NCBI RefSeq assembly: GCF_041154385.1
Contig: NZ_AP028929.1
Span: forward strand, 1,996,501 to 2,060,500
Direction: 5' to 3'
DNA from: Streptococcus sp. SN-1
GTDB lineage: Bacteria > Bacillota > Bacilli > Lactobacillales > Streptococcaceae
DNA: 64,000 nucleotides
Shown: piece after piece, positions 30,921-42,439 of the stretch
Layout of the letters: each line of letters opens with the position of its first letter
Numbering within the stretch: position 1 is the stretch's first letter
Notes under the pieces: generated by a model
Told to the model about the DNA's origin: nothing
Databases searched by the model: none
What the model saw: only the letters and a program-made list of their open reading frames with translations
Translations under genes and position numbers: made by a program

Positions 30921-33900
30921 TTATTTATAAATAGATTCTCTGAAATCATCTGTGCTACGTAGGTAGGCATTATAGATTTTCTGTTTCAGTAAATGAACCC
31001 AACTTGACGGAACATTTTCTGTTGCACGTTTAAGGTTTTTCACATCGTGCGCTACTGCCGCATCAATTAAAGCTTGCATTTCTTGTGCTGATGAAATGGT
31101 TACTTCTTTTGTGCTGTTCGGCTTATCGAGTTCATATTGAATAGTAATTGGCTTCAAGTTTGCCTGTTTACTTATACGTTGATTAAACATATCTTTTTTG
31201 AATTCTACCCAGTTTGGATAGTGATTATCAAATACTTTTTTCAATACTAAATCATCTGTGACTAAAGCAACATCTTTTTTATACCAGTTTGAATATGTTT
31301 TACTTCCTTCTGCAAGCGCATCTGCTGCATACTGATTTGAAACATATGGTAGGAATCCTTTGTGGTAGCCTTTTTCAGCATATAATTCATACGCTGTTTT
31401 TCTGAACATGACATCCCCTGGTGCACCGTTTGGATTGCTTAGTCCTGCATAGATAGGTGAGAACATACTTATTGTGTAATATCCGTTTCTTCCGTATTGA
31501 GCTTCATTTTGATAAGCACGTCTATTGATGATGTCATTTTCGATTAATGAGTCTAACGTTTTTAATCTTGCTACTTCTTCATCGGTTAATGGACGAACCT
31601 TGTTTCCTGCGTGTGTATCCTTGTTATATCTATCATCACGCACATAATAGTTCTCTATTTTTCTAAACCATTGTTTCTTAACCGTGTCAGATTGAGTTAA
31701 TACTGCCTTGGCTTCCATCGCATCAAGCGTGTATAGCACATCATACATTCCGTGTAAGTAGTGTTGAATTTCTTCTTCAGAAGTGAATCTTGCTGTTGGA
31801 TCGTATGTGTGTAGACGAGTTCTTGAGTCTTTATCTCCTTTAAAGATTGTGTTTAATACTATTGCATCTTTATCTACACTGTCCGCTGATTGAAGTAGTC
31901 CTAGTGCATATAGTTCTGCTCCCAGTCCTTCACGTCGCTCGTTTCCTTCGAAGTAGACTTTTCCGTCTGAGTTGTGCACCATCTCATGACTATAAACCGA
32001 TGTTCCATATTGGTCTAACAATCTATCACTTACAAAGTAGGCCTCTACTCCTGTTGCGTAAGCTCCTGCATTCTTTCTTGGCGTATGGTATTTACCTGCT
32101 GGCCCGAAGAAACTATAGATAGAGTCTATGTTTTTGTCTGATAATGTTGCCCAGTAGCCTCTACCATTTGTATCTTTTACCTCAAATGCATCTGTTACCG
32201 GCACTGCACGGTATAATCTTTCTTTAAATTCTGGCGCTAGGACTTTATACCAGATGTCATAATGATCTCTCTGCCATTTTGCAGATTGGTCTACCTTTCC
32301 ACGAACATATTGTTTCAAGGCATCTCCTGAGAGAATAGCACCATCAGCTCCTCTGTCTCGATAACGTTCATAGCTACCGAAGGCTAATGTTGATAGCGTA
32401 GATATTGCATACAGACTCTCTTCTTTCATCGTTAATAGCGGCAGCAACATACTCTTATAGCCCCAACTTGATGCTGATATTCTATCATATACTCCTATTG
32501 AGTATTTCTTATCAGCCGTTGGTGATTCTTGTTTTTCACGAACTTCTGCTATATCTGATTTTGCTTCTACTATGTAGGCTTTGGTATTGTCTTTCAACCA
32601 CTGGTTATTGGTTTTGTTTGGTAAGAATAGTTTTCTATAGGCTTCTACGAAGTCGAAGACTGAATCTTCTCCTTTAAGTGGTGCTAGCGTGCTCGCATAT
32701 AGACCTGTCGTATTTGGTCCTCGTAGGTTTTCTAGTCCGCTATTTCCTAAAGCGATGATAGTGTCTAGCGTTGAAGCTTCATTATTTCCGTTAAAGTCAA
32801 ATTTGTACACTGATAAATCTTTTGTATTCAGACTATCATAATTAATATTGTACCAACGGTTCATGTAAGTAAGCCCCAGCATGAAGGCTTCTTTGTTATG
32901 TTTGATTTTCTCACTTACATACTCAACTACACCATCTCCCGTAGTGTTGATGGATTTATCCATCGCTAATACTTTTCTTAAGTGCTCTCCAATATTAGCT
33001 CTAACTTCCTCAAATTCTCTATTTAAGTATAAGTTATCTAATGCTGCATCGTCTGCCGCTCCTAGTACTTTCTTAGTCGCTTCTGAGCTGAATGTTACAT
33101 TCTGCAATTCGCTTAGTACATTATTCGTTATCGCTGTATAATCTGAAACAAATGCTTCTGGTGTGAATATGTATCCTTTGTCTGCGACATTGTATTCGAC
33201 TACTTAGCTGTTTGCGAAGTTTTCTTTGAATGTTACATCTAAGTATTCTACCGTGTTGTCTTTGTAGTGTAACATAACTCTATTGATTGAATTTTTCTTA
33301 TTATTAATATCCGTTACTACTTCATTTCCGTTCATCGGCACCACGTCTAACAGTTCTGTAGTATAAAGTTTATCAGTTGAAGCTACTTTATTACCATAGT
33401 GAACAACTAATTCCTTGTTATAAAATGGCATTAGTTTTTCAATATTGTTATAGGCTACTCTTCTTTCTGCTTGAGCTTTGCTCAATGTTGTGTAGTCAAT
33501 TTCTTTTGAGTTTGCTTTTAGGTCTTGTCCAGTATCGTCAAGAGTTACTGTGATTCCGTAAGAAGCAATCTTAGCATCCGCTTCTGCTTTAGTTACTTTT
33601 CGAACGAAGTTATCTTGTTTTTTGTTTTCGACAGAAGTAATAACATTCTTCACATCTGCACTACCAAATTGGTCTCCTGTAGTGGCATATCCATCACCAA
33701 CAATCATATTGCTGACTACATTGTCCACACGACCTCTTGGATATGTAGACCCAACTATTCCTCCGACTCTTGGATACCCTTGACCATTTAGGATTTTACC
33801 TGTTGTTACAGAACGTGTTACTAACGCTCTATTTTCTAATTTACCTGCGATTCCTCCGGCTGTCTGGTTATTGTTGCGTGCTGCTGTAGAGATTACGGCA

Positions 33901-36900
33901 TCTACTTTCGATTTATCAACTTTGGCATTTCCACCAGTTAATTTACCGACGATTCCTCCTGCGTAATTTGCATTGTTATCTGCGTGGTTGGCGACTAGTT
34001 TTCCACTGAATGAACTGTTTTCTATTTTTGTATTTGTTGCATCTACTACTAATCCTGCAACTGATTTTCTACCTGATACTTTACCTTCTACAGCTACATT
34101 ACTGATATTAGCATTGTTTGCTGTTTTTGCTACTGCTGCAGCATTTTCTTTGCTATCCACTTGTGTATTTTTAAGATCTAAATCTTTTACAGTTGCATTT
34201 TTTAATGTGTCGAATAGTGGTTTTTTCAGGTCGTATATAGCATATGCTTTACTTCCTTCTGCTCCTACTAACGTTCCTGTGAATTCTCCTGTTATGTAGC
34301 TTGATTGATCTTCTGGTAATCCTACCTCATCAGCTGTCATATCTGCCGCTAATTTGTACACACCAGCTAAGTTACTTCTCATCGCTGTTACAAGTTGTTT
34401 GAACGATGTATATACTCCTGGTTGCTCCGCTTTAGTTTTAGCTACATTAAATGTGTAGTCCTCTTTGTAACCTTCTGCACCTTCTTCTACAAGTTGATCA
34501 ACAGCTGCCGTCACTTTATAAGTTCCATCCGTATTTTCTGTAATAGATTTTACAGGTATATACATTTCTTTGAATCTATCTGATTTTATTTTTACAAAGT
34601 ATTTAGCCGTATCAGTCGGTGTTTCACTTAGACTTAAATATCTGCGATAACGGTCATTTTCTTTACCGTATAGTTCTACTGAATCGATATCTTTAATTTC
34701 TATTTTCTTATAATCTAGTTGGAAAGCTTGAGTTGATGTTTCTGTACTTTGTTCATCGTTTTCGCCTAGATTATAAGTTAAACGTGTTTTTAGTGTGTAA
34801 GGTGTGTAGTAATCTAAACCTGATATCACCTGCTCTTTGGCAGGATTCTCTATATCCACCTCTTTGACTAACTCGTCTTCATGGAAAACTTGCGCTTTTG
34901 CAGAGACATACGCCGATGTAGTGTCTGTTAAGTTATAGCTTACAGTTATAGATTTTTTGTTCTCAGCTTTTGTTAAGTTTATAATTTCTACTGTAGGTTT
35001 AACTTTTACTAGTGTTCCTACTTTAACGATTTCTTTTACTGGAGCTACTTCAGTTCGTGATAGTTCTTTAGTTTCTACTACATTACCATTTACGATGTAG
35101 TCTTCATATTGAATTGTACGCGTTCCTGCTTGACCTGGTTGTTCTGTTCTACGACGATTTTTCAGAAGTGTTGCATCTTGAATTTCTTCTGTTGTATAAG
35201 GAATATTTTCTGTTTCCGTTCTATTTCTTGTAGTAACTTCTAAAACCGGAAGCTCCTCTGTTACTACGGATTCTCCTTCGTGTCCGGGTTCTTGCGTACC
35301 TATTGTCGCTACTGAGTCAGTGTACTCTGGCAACTCCGGTTGCACTACCGCTTCGCCTTCATGACCCGGTTCTTGTGTGCCTTTTTTCTCTTCTGAAACT
35401 TTATACTCTGGTAACTCCGGTTGCGCTGTCGCTTCGCCTTCATGACCTAGTTCTTGCGTGCCTTTGGTTTCTAGTGGTTTAGTATATTCTGGAGTTTCCT
35501 TGCGGACTGCCGCTTCGCCCTCATGTCCGGGTTCTTGCGTGCCTTTCGTTGCTAACGGTTCTGTGTAGACTGGTTCTTCCTCGCGAACTGCTGCTTCACC
35601 TTCATGTCCGGGTTCTTGCGTGCCTTTTGTCGCTACTAGATTAGTGTACTCTGGAGTCTCTTCGCGGACTGCTGCTTCACCCTCATGACCGAGCTCTTGC
35701 GTGCCTTTCGTTGCTAACGGTTCTGTGTAGACTGGTTCTTCCTCGCGAACTGCTGCTTCACCTTCATGTCCGGGTTCTTGCGTGCCTTTTGTCGCTACTG
35801 GATTAGTGTACTCTGGAGTCTCTTCGCGGACTGCTGCTTCGCCCTCATGTCCGGGTTCTTGCGTGCCTTTCGTTGCTAACGGTTCTGTGTAGACTGGTTC
35901 TTCCTCGCGAACTGCTGCTTCACCTTCATGTCCGGGTTCTTGCGTGCCTTTGGTTTCTAGTGGTTTAGTATATTCTGGAGTTTCCTTGCGGACTGCCGCT
36001 TCGCCCTCATGTCCGGGTTCTTGCGTGCCTTTCGTTGCTAACGGTTCTGTGTAAGCTGGAGATTCTTCACGGACTGTAGCTTCGCCCTCATGACCCGGTT
36101 CTTGCGTGCCTTTTGTCGCTACTGGATCAGTGTACTCTGGCAACTCCGGTTGCACTGCCGCTTCACCTTCATGTCCAGGTTCTTGTGTGCCTTTTTTATC
36201 TTCTGAAACTTTATACTCTGGCAACTCCGGTTGCGCTGTCGCTTCACCTTCATGTCCAGGTTCTTGTGTGCCTTTTTTATCTTCTGAAACTTTATACTCT
36301 GGTAACTCCGGTTGCGCTGTCGCTTCGCCTTCACGACCTGATTCTTGCGTGCCTTTTGTCGCTACTGGGTCAGTGTACTCTGGCAACTCCGGTTGCACTA
36401 CCGCTTCGCCCTCATGACCCCGTTCTTGCGTACCTTTTGTCGCTACTGGATCAGTGTACTCTGGCAACTCCAGTTGCACTGCCGCTTCACCTTCATGTCC
36501 AGGTTCTTGTGTGCCTTTTTTCTCTTCTGAAACTTTATACTCTGGTAACTCCGGTTGCGCTGTCGCTTCGCCTTCACGACCTGATTCTTGCGTGCCTTTT
36601 GTCGCTACTGGGTCAGTGTACTCTGGCAACTCCAGTTGCACTGCCGCTTCGCCCTCATGACCCGGTTCTTGCGTGCCTTTGGTTTCCAATGGAAGTTTAT
36701 ATTCTGGTCGATCGTTTGTCGTCGCCAATACTTCCTCTTCCGCACTCTGCACCGTTGTAGCAGACACAGGATTTTCTTGTTCTGGCAATGTTGGTCGAAC
36801 TACAGATTCTCCTTTGTAACCCGGATTCTGCTCCCCTTGACTTGCGAGTGAATCATTAGAAGAGGGATTTTCTGCTGCTATCGAAGATTTTTCTAAAAGT

Positions 36901-37628
36901 CCATCATCCCCAGATGTTTCACCTTGTAAACTAACCTTCCCCCCTCCTTGGTTCCATTCTAAATCAGCTGAATGAACTACATCTGATATTTTTGTAGAGT
37001 CTGGTTGACTATCACTTCGAGCAGAGTATTTCCCATCGACTGTCCTTGAAATCCCTGCATTATCCTGTTTATTAGTCTTGATATAACCAATGTATTGATA
37101 ACCTTCGATTTTCAGAGGCTCTGGCAAATGTTCCCCGACTCCGATAGCAAATTGACTATTATAGGCAGATAAAATTTGGCTGGTCAATCCAAAAGCACTG
37201 GCCGGCAACAATTGAACTCCCATGCTAGTTAACAGCAGAAAATGAACAAATTGTTTCTTCCCATTTTTCCTTTTAGAAACCAATAAAACTAACAAGCTCA
37301 AGCCTGCAGTAAAAAGGAAAGTACCAACAGTTGGGTTAAAACCTGTATTCGGTAAAAACTGCTGAGGTCTATAAACCAAGTAATAAGTATCATCTGATTC
37401 TTCAGCCAGTTGTGGAAGGGCCTCTACCAGCAAGGATTTTTCCTCGTCTGTCAATTCACCCTCAGTCATATACTTATAATGAATTGGACTTTCCATATGA
37501 TCGGCTGATACCGATTGAATCCCTTGACTCATCAAAAAGAAACTAGCTACAGTAACTGATACCAATCCCACTGACAACTTTCTCATCGAGAAACTCTGGC
37601 GTTTCTCACCAATATTTTTTCGGCTCAT
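30921..37628 (-). pseudogene. zmpC: ZmpC-type M26 zinc metalloprotease, broken by one in-frame stop
   Basis: Two frames in the same phase (33204-37628 and 30921-33107) join across a single TAA at 33204-33206. Read through it, the protein has about 2235 residues. In order: YSIRK-type signal (FSMRKLSVGLVSVTVASFFL), LPNTG with membrane segments near the N-terminus as usual for pneumococcal M26 enzymes, a polar stretch, 18 tandem 27-residue KGTQEPGHEGEA repeats (about 317-800), a G5 domain, long beta regions, then the M26 catalytic domain with HEMVH (zinc, near 1877-1881) and the downstream Glu in ERREGLGAE. The context NS*VVEYN suggests a CAA (Gln) to TAA change. The stop separates anchor from catalytic domain, so no exported enzyme is expected. 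Locus and anchor layout match zmpC. The IgA1 protease is its closest paralogue. Confidence 0.88.
35223..36680 (-). repeat. 18 tandem 81-bp repeats in the zmpC-like gene
   Basis: Eighteen in-frame copies of KGTQExGHEGEA(x)15, 81 bases each. Two sub-families can be told apart: one with QPELPEYKVSE or QLELPEYTDPVA, another with REEEPVYTEPLA or RKETPEYTKPLE. Pairs of units are repeated as blocks (10-14), showing recent block duplication. The region reads open in several frames on both strands because of its period. Confidence 0.9.
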
Positions 37629-38089
37629 ATTAACCTCGCTTTTCTATATTCTTTATATCAATCTGTATTTTGTGGCATAAAAGTATAAACACAAGAATAA
37701 TATAGTATTGAATTTTCTGAGTACTTTTCAATAATTGCTTATCATTATACAATAAATCGATAGAAATTTCTATTGAAATATACTTAAAAATATACTGCAA
37801 TTTTATAGAAGAATACAGTGAACTGCAACAATAGAAAACGGAAACAAAATCTAGACAAATAAGTGAGGAGTTTCAAACTAATTACAGTATTTTTTAATTA
37901 GATTACCGATTATACTCTTAATATACTATAAAATATTAGCTCATAATAGAAAAGTCTGAAATTGAAGCGACAAAGAATCCAATCTTTATAAACCAAAAGA
38001 GGCCAATGTTTGCCATCAACCTCTTTCTTATCGTTCATTCTTTTTGCTAAGTAAGATGAATACTTTACCTATGACTTGCTATTTTCAGC
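37629..38089. other. Intergenic region between zmpC and the choline-binding gene
   Basis: About 460 very AT-rich bases. At 37995-38026 lies the terminator of the choline-binding gene. The zmpC promoter must lie in the first 100-150 bases upstream of 37628, but no hexamer pair is good enough to name. I see no ORF or repeat. Confidence 0.45.
37995..38026 (-). terminator. Terminator of the choline-binding protein gene
   Basis: Minus strand: AGAGGTTGATG - GCAAA - CATTGGCCTCTTTT, an imperfect stem with T-run. Confidence 0.7.
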
Positions 38090-39286
38090 CTAGTTAACCC
38101 ATTCACCATTACCATTTACACGGTAACCATCTGGTGTTGTTGTGCTGACTGCCAAAGCTCCTGAACCATATGCATAGTACCAGTACTTGCCTACTTTAAA
38201 CCAACCTGTCTTCATGACACCTGATTGATCCAGATAATACCAAGTACCATTTTCCTTGTACCAGCCTGTCTTCATAGCTCCTGAGCCATCAAAGTAGAAC
38301 CATCTGCTACCATCTGTTCCCCAGCCTGTAAACATCGCGCCTGAACTATCAAGGAAATACCATGCACCATCAACTTCTACAAATCCAGTCTGCATGACAC
38401 CTAAATCATTCAAGTAGTACCATTTGCCACCCGTTTTCACCCAGCCTGTCTTCACATCACCAGACTCGTAAAAATACCATTTACCATTAGATTGCACCCA
38501 GCCAGACTGACTAGATGTAGATGTTCTAAAATCTTTCAACGATTTTTCTACAACTGTAGCTTTACTTTTAACGGTTGAAAGGTTTGATGCAGTTACTTCT
38601 GTATACTGAATAGCAGAACCATATCCACCAGCCAATTCTTCTGAAGAAGCATCATCACCTAAAGCTAGAGAAATCGTTGCTACTTGCTGAGAGCTGGCTG
38701 CGTTTTTAAAAGCTGCAAGACCCACATATGTAAATTTAGGATTAATCAAAACCTCATAATAACCTGTAAATTCTTTAGAGGTTCCACCCTTCTTTTTCGC
38801 TACATAATTCGCCTTCTCAGCATGCCAGTTTTCAATTGCTTTTAGAAAACCTTCATAGTTCACATCTAAAGCTTCTCCTCTTATACTATTGCTAGATGGA
38901 AAAGCAGTCCAGATTTCTTTCGTAGAAAGACGCTCAGGTTTTAAAGCTACTGACACCTCAGTAGCTCGTACAAAAGCAGTTTTCTCAAGATCAGTAGACC
39001 ATTTAATAGGGACATACTTATCTACCAAACCTTCATCAGCCGCTTCCTTACGAATCTTATTAATCGCGTCCAAAATAGATTGTTTATTTGGAGTTAAAAA
39101 TTCTCCCTTGATTCCAACCAAAACATTGCCACTAGCAGGTTTTAGCACCTCTGAGGTCAATACATTTTCATTTTTACCATTAACAGATTGTGTTGCCACC
39201 AGTCTGTCATTCGCAAAAACATCATTTGTCAAAACTGCTCCAGCCAAGGTAAAGGCCAAGGCACTAGCAAATACAATTTTCTTCAT
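38090..39286 (-). CDS. Choline-binding surface protein with CAP/SCP-like domain
   Basis: A 398-residue secreted protein. Signal peptide MKKIVFASALAFTLAGAVLT ending near AFA/ND, a CAP (SCP-like) domain at about residues 60-225 (KIRKEAADEGLVDKYVPIKW, YYEVLINPKFTYVGLAAF), a Ser/Thr linker and six choline-binding repeats of about 20 residues (TGWVKTGGKWYYLNDLGVMQ type) with a modified last unit. The repeats hold it on phosphocholine of teichoic acids. The locus between zmpC and galM carries a choline-binding protein (CbpI) in other pneumococci, but the size and CAP domain differ from what I remember of CbpI, so I give no symbol. Confidence 0.88.
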   Translation of the reverse strand: MKKIVFASALAFTLAGAVLTNDVFANDRLVATQSVNGKNENVLTSEVLKPASGNVLVGIKGEFLTPNKQSILDAINKIRKEAADEGLVDKYVPIKWSTDLEKTAFVRATEVSVALKPERLSTKEIWTAFPSSNSIRGEALDVNYEGFLKAIENWHAEKANYVAKKKGGTSKEFTGYYEVLINPKFTYVGLAAFKNAASSQQVATISLALGDDASSEELAGGYGSAIQYTEVTASNLSTVKSKATVVEKSLKDFRTSTSSQSGWVQSNGKWYFYESGDVKTGWVKTGGKWYYLNDLGVMQTGFVEVDGAWYFLDSSGAMFTGWGTDGSRWFYFDGSGAMKTGWYKENGTWYYLDQSGVMKTGWFKVGKYWYYAYGSGALAVSTTTPDGYRVNGNGEWVN

Positions 39287-39413
39287 CTTTTATCCTTTAG
39301 ATAGGACAGGTATTTTCAATATTAAATTATATCATATTTTCCTATTCTTTGCCCATTTCTACTAATGTTATAAGGCAAATACTATTCACCCCAAAAGTAG
39401 AAATTCTATCCTC

Positions 39414-40451
39414 TTATTTCACAACAAGCTCATAACGTGTCTTACTTGTGAAGGTTTGACCGGCTTTGAGAATGACTTGGTCTTTAAGGTCACTGTGAAT
39501 GGCATCTGGCAACGCTTGCGCTTCAAGGGCAATCCCATTGTGCTGTACCATTGGATGACCTCCTATGATGACACTCTCATCCACAAAGTTTGCTGTGTAG
39601 ACCACAAAGCAAGGAGCTTCTGTCTTGAAAAGCAGGAAGCGACCTGAGTTTTGGTCATAAAGGAAACCAGCATTGTCATGACCTGCAGGAAGGGCAAATG
39701 GATGGTCCAAACCAGACACCAGCTGGATTTGCTCATCTTCTTCTGCAAGGATATCCTTCAACAAGGCACCATTGTAGATGTGTTTGACCACATCACGATT
39801 GGCGTCTGGAGTTTTTGCAGGAACACCGTCAGGAGCGATTGGATAAATTCCCTCTGTGTTTAGCTGGAAGACATGACGGTCAATCGTCTGCGTGAAATCA
39901 CCAGACAAGTTGAAATAGCTGTGGTTGGTTGGATTGACCAGCGTATCCTGATCGGTCGTTACCTTGTAGCTAATTTCATAGGCACCAGTTTCTTCAAAGT
40001 GATAGCTAATCCAAATCTTGAGATTACCAGGGAATCCTCCTGTCCCATCTGTACGCTCTGTGTAGAGGGTCAGGCCATGGTCACTCACTTCAACCAATTC
40101 AAACAAGCTGGAATCCCAACCAGTTGAACCACTGTGGTTACAATTGCTAGCATTGTTGACTTCCAGATGATAGGTCTTGCTATTCAGCTCAAAGGTCGCA
40201 CCTGCAATACGTCCCGCCACAGGACCTACACTTGCTCCATGCTTAGGACTATTGCCTACATAGCTAGCAAAGTCATCAAATCCCAAGATAACATTGGCAA
40301 AAGTTCCATCCTTGTCAGGTGTGATATAGCGCAAGATGGTCGCACCATAAGTCATAACCTCAAGTTGGTAGCCACCGTCCGTCTCAAAACGATAGGCCAA
40401 GACATCCTTGCCCTCAACATTTCCAAATACACGCTCTGTGTATGCTTTCAT
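39414..40451 (-). CDS. galM: Aldose 1-epimerase (mutarotase)
   Basis: A 345-residue GalM-type mutarotase: YGATILRYITPDKDG near the start, the active-site region NPTNHSYFNLSG (His) and SGLDHPFALPAGHDNAGF, with the base Glu near NGIALEAQALPDA. It interconverts alpha and beta anomers of galactose released by BgaC. Last gene of the leftward galactoside operon, separated from agaS by a BOX element. Shine-Dalgarno AAGGAGAAGAG. Confidence 0.93.
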   Translation of the reverse strand: MKAYTERVFGNVEGKDVLAYRFETDGGYQLEVMTYGATILRYITPDKDGTFANVILGFDDFASYVGNSPKHGASVGPVAGRIAGATFELNSKTYHLEVNNASNCNHSGSTGWDSSLFELVEVSDHGLTLYTERTDGTGGFPGNLKIWISYHFEETGAYEISYKVTTDQDTLVNPTNHSYFNLSGDFTQTIDRHVFQLNTEGIYPIAPDGVPAKTPDANRDVVKHIYNGALLKDILAEEDEQIQLVSGLDHPFALPAGHDNAGFLYDQNSGRFLLFKTEAPCFVVYTANFVDESVIIGGHPMVQHNGIALEAQALPDAIHSDLKDQVILKAGQTFTSKTRYELVVK

Positions 40452-40568
40452 TCTCTTCTCCTTTTACTATTTCTCTCAAGCAAACAAACCATAGAAAGCC
40501 TACTGACAATCTATGGTTTATCTGATAATTTACAAATCCTCTTGTCAAGAATTCATAAACACTACCTT

Positions 40569-40764
40569 ATACTCAATGAAAATCAAAGAGCAAACTAGGA
40601 AGCTAGCCGCAGGCTGCTCAAAGCACTGCTTTGCGGTTGCAGATAGAACTGACGAAGTCAGCTCAAAACAGTGTTTTGAGGTTGCCGGATAAGACTGACG
40701 AAGTCAGTAACATATACCTACGGCAAGGCGACACTAGTATGGTTTAAAGAGATTTTCGAAGAGT
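40569..40764 (+). repeat. BOX element (A-B-B-C)
   Basis: A complete pneumococcal BOX repeat: boxA begins at TACTCAATGAAAATCAAAGA, two 45-base boxB units follow, each ending GACGAAGTCAG (CTCAAAGCACTGCTTTG and CTCAAAACAGTGTTTTGAGG versions), then boxC (ACCTACGGCAAGGCGACACT to AGATTTTCGAAGAGT). It lies between agaS and galM, touching the agaS stop. Such elements fold in RNA and can modulate expression of neighbours. Confidence 0.9.
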
Positions 40765-40765
40765 C

Positions 40766-41932
40766 TTACTTTTGATATTCGTGGATGATAACACCTTGTA
40801 CCACACGGTTTACTGTACCTGTAGGAGACGGTGTATCTGGTTTATTTTCTACCTTGAGTGAAGTCAATAGGGCAAAGAGTTGGGCATAAACAATGTAAGG
40901 GAAGACACGGTAAATATCATTCAAGACACCGCCACAACCAAGGGCTACTTCTTTGACATTTTCAAGACCAGAGACTTGATCACTCAAAAGCACAACACGA
41001 CGAGCAATCTGGTCACCAGCAACTTCACGAACCAAGTCCAAGTCGTACTTACGAGTGTAGTCTGTCGTTGTACCAAAGACCAAAACAACCGTATCTTCGT
41101 TGATAAGAGATTTTGGACCGTGACGGAAGCCAACTGGGCTTTCATACATGGTCGCAACTTGACCAGCTGTTAATTCCAAAATCTTGAGCTGAGCTTCATG
41201 AGCAAGTCCAAAGAAAGGACCAGCACCTAGGTAGATAACACGGTTAAAGTCTAGGTCAACAAGCTCTTTGACATCTTCTGCATTGTCTAGAACTTTACGG
41301 GCAAGACTAGATACAACTTCAAAACGTTCAGCTTTCACAGCAAATTCTGTAGGATCAAAGACCAAGAGAGCTGTCAACATCATAGACGTAAAGCTTGAAG
41401 TCATGGCAAAGCCAGCATCATTAGAGGCTGCTGGTTGCAAAAGCAAAAGATTGCGGTCATCGCCATGGGCTTGAAGAGCCAACTCACCATCCGCTGCACA
41501 AGTAATCGTCACTTGGTAAAGCTCATCCACCAAGGATTTGGCCAAATCAACAGTCGCCACACTTTCAGGCGAGTTACCACTACGAGCAAAAGATACTAGG
41601 ACAGTTGCCACATCTTTTTTCAAATAAGTTTCTGGATTGGCAACGATATCTGTGGTCGCAATGGCATTGAAATTCCATTTGCGTTCGTCATAGACTTCCT
41701 TAAAGTAAGGTACCAAGGTATCTCCCACATAAGCAGAAGTCCCAGCACCTGTCAAGATAATCTTGATATAGTCATGTTTATCAGCAATTCCTTGTAGAAA
41801 GGCTGCAATTTCTTCGCGCTTTGCTTGATAAGACTCAAAAGCTTCTTTCCATACATCAGGCTGTTGGTAGATTTCACGTGTAGTGATTTCTGCACCCAAT
41901 TCAATCAAGTCTTCTTTTGTATAATGTAGCAT
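40766..41932 (-). CDS. agaS: AgaS-type sugar isomerase (SIS domains)
   Basis: A 388-residue protein with two SIS domains (IKIILTGAGTSAYVGDTLVP and VSFARSGNSPESVATVDLAK in the first; ELTAGQVATMYESPVGFRHG in the second), like the isomerase half of glucosamine-6-phosphate synthases. Proteins of this name isomerise or deaminate amino-sugar or galactose phosphates. The precise substrate in this operon is not settled by sequence. Sixth gene of the bgaC operon, ATG behind AGAGGAA. Confidence 0.88.
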   Translation of the reverse strand: MLHYTKEDLIELGAEITTREIYQQPDVWKEAFESYQAKREEIAAFLQGIADKHDYIKIILTGAGTSAYVGDTLVPYFKEVYDERKWNFNAIATTDIVANPETYLKKDVATVLVSFARSGNSPESVATVDLAKSLVDELYQVTITCAADGELALQAHGDDRNLLLLQPAASNDAGFAMTSSFTSMMLTALLVFDPTEFAVKAERFEVVSSLARKVLDNAEDVKELVDLDFNRVIYLGAGPFFGLAHEAQLKILELTAGQVATMYESPVGFRHGPKSLINEDTVVLVFGTTTDYTRKYDLDLVREVAGDQIARRVVLLSDQVSGLENVKEVALGCGGVLNDIYRVFPYIVYAQLFALLTSLKVENKPDTPSPTGTVNRVVQGVIIHEYQK

Positions 41933-42031
41933 TGAATTCCTCTTTTTCTATTAAATATGGGAATGGGAGTAAGCCCCATTCCCATGTATATTCTATGAAA
42001 TATGTTCTAACAATTTTCACGTCGTCACATC

Positions 42032-42436
42032 TTATTCATCTTCGTCATCATCGAAGCCAGCTAACAGGTCATTAACTTTCACAATGCTTTCTGCAGCACG
42101 GCTCTTGTAGTCCGCATCTGCACCTGTAAGGCTCGCATTGATAAATTCAATCACCATTGGAAGATTCATCCCTGCATAAAGTTCGATGTCACGACCTTCC
42201 ATGATCAAGCGACTCACCACGTTACATGGTGTTCCACCGAGAAGATCCGCAAAGACTAGGAAATCATCCAAACCTTCAATAGCAGCTTCAAATTTTGCAG
42301 TAAATTCTTCTGGGCCATCTTCTGGAAGAAGAGCCACTGTGTAAATGTTGTCTTGTGGACCCATGATCATTTCAGTGCTACCTTTAAGTTCTTCACAGAA
42401 GCGACCATGACTCACCAAAATTAATGATTTAGCCAT
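42032..42436 (-). CDS. PTS EIIA, mannose family
   Basis: A 134-residue EIIA of the mannose/fructose/sorbose family: LILVSHGRFCEELKGSTEMI carries the phospho-accepting His near residue 10, and VFADLLGGTPCNVVSRLI is the conserved second motif. It passes phosphate from HPr to EIIB. Follows EIID by three bases. A very acidic end (DDDEDE). Confidence 0.92.
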   Translation of the reverse strand: MAKSLILVSHGRFCEELKGSTEMIMGPQDNIYTVALLPEDGPEEFTAKFEAAIEGLDDFLVFADLLGGTPCNVVSRLIMEGRDIELYAGMNLPMVIEFINASLTGADADYKSRAAESIVKVNDLLAGFDDDEDE

Positions 42437-42439
42437 AGA

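Noticed and set aside
35223..36680. Possible CRISPR array, because of regular repeats
   Set aside because: Repeats are 81 bases, contiguous and in frame within a coding sequence. There are no unique spacers and no cas genes nearby. The SSURE block is rejected for the same reason.
36106..36851. Several open frames on the plus strand opposite the zmpC repeats (up to 215 residues)
   Set aside because: They arise because an 81-base repeat without stops in one frame repeats the same open pattern in others. No ribosome-binding sites and low-complexity protein.
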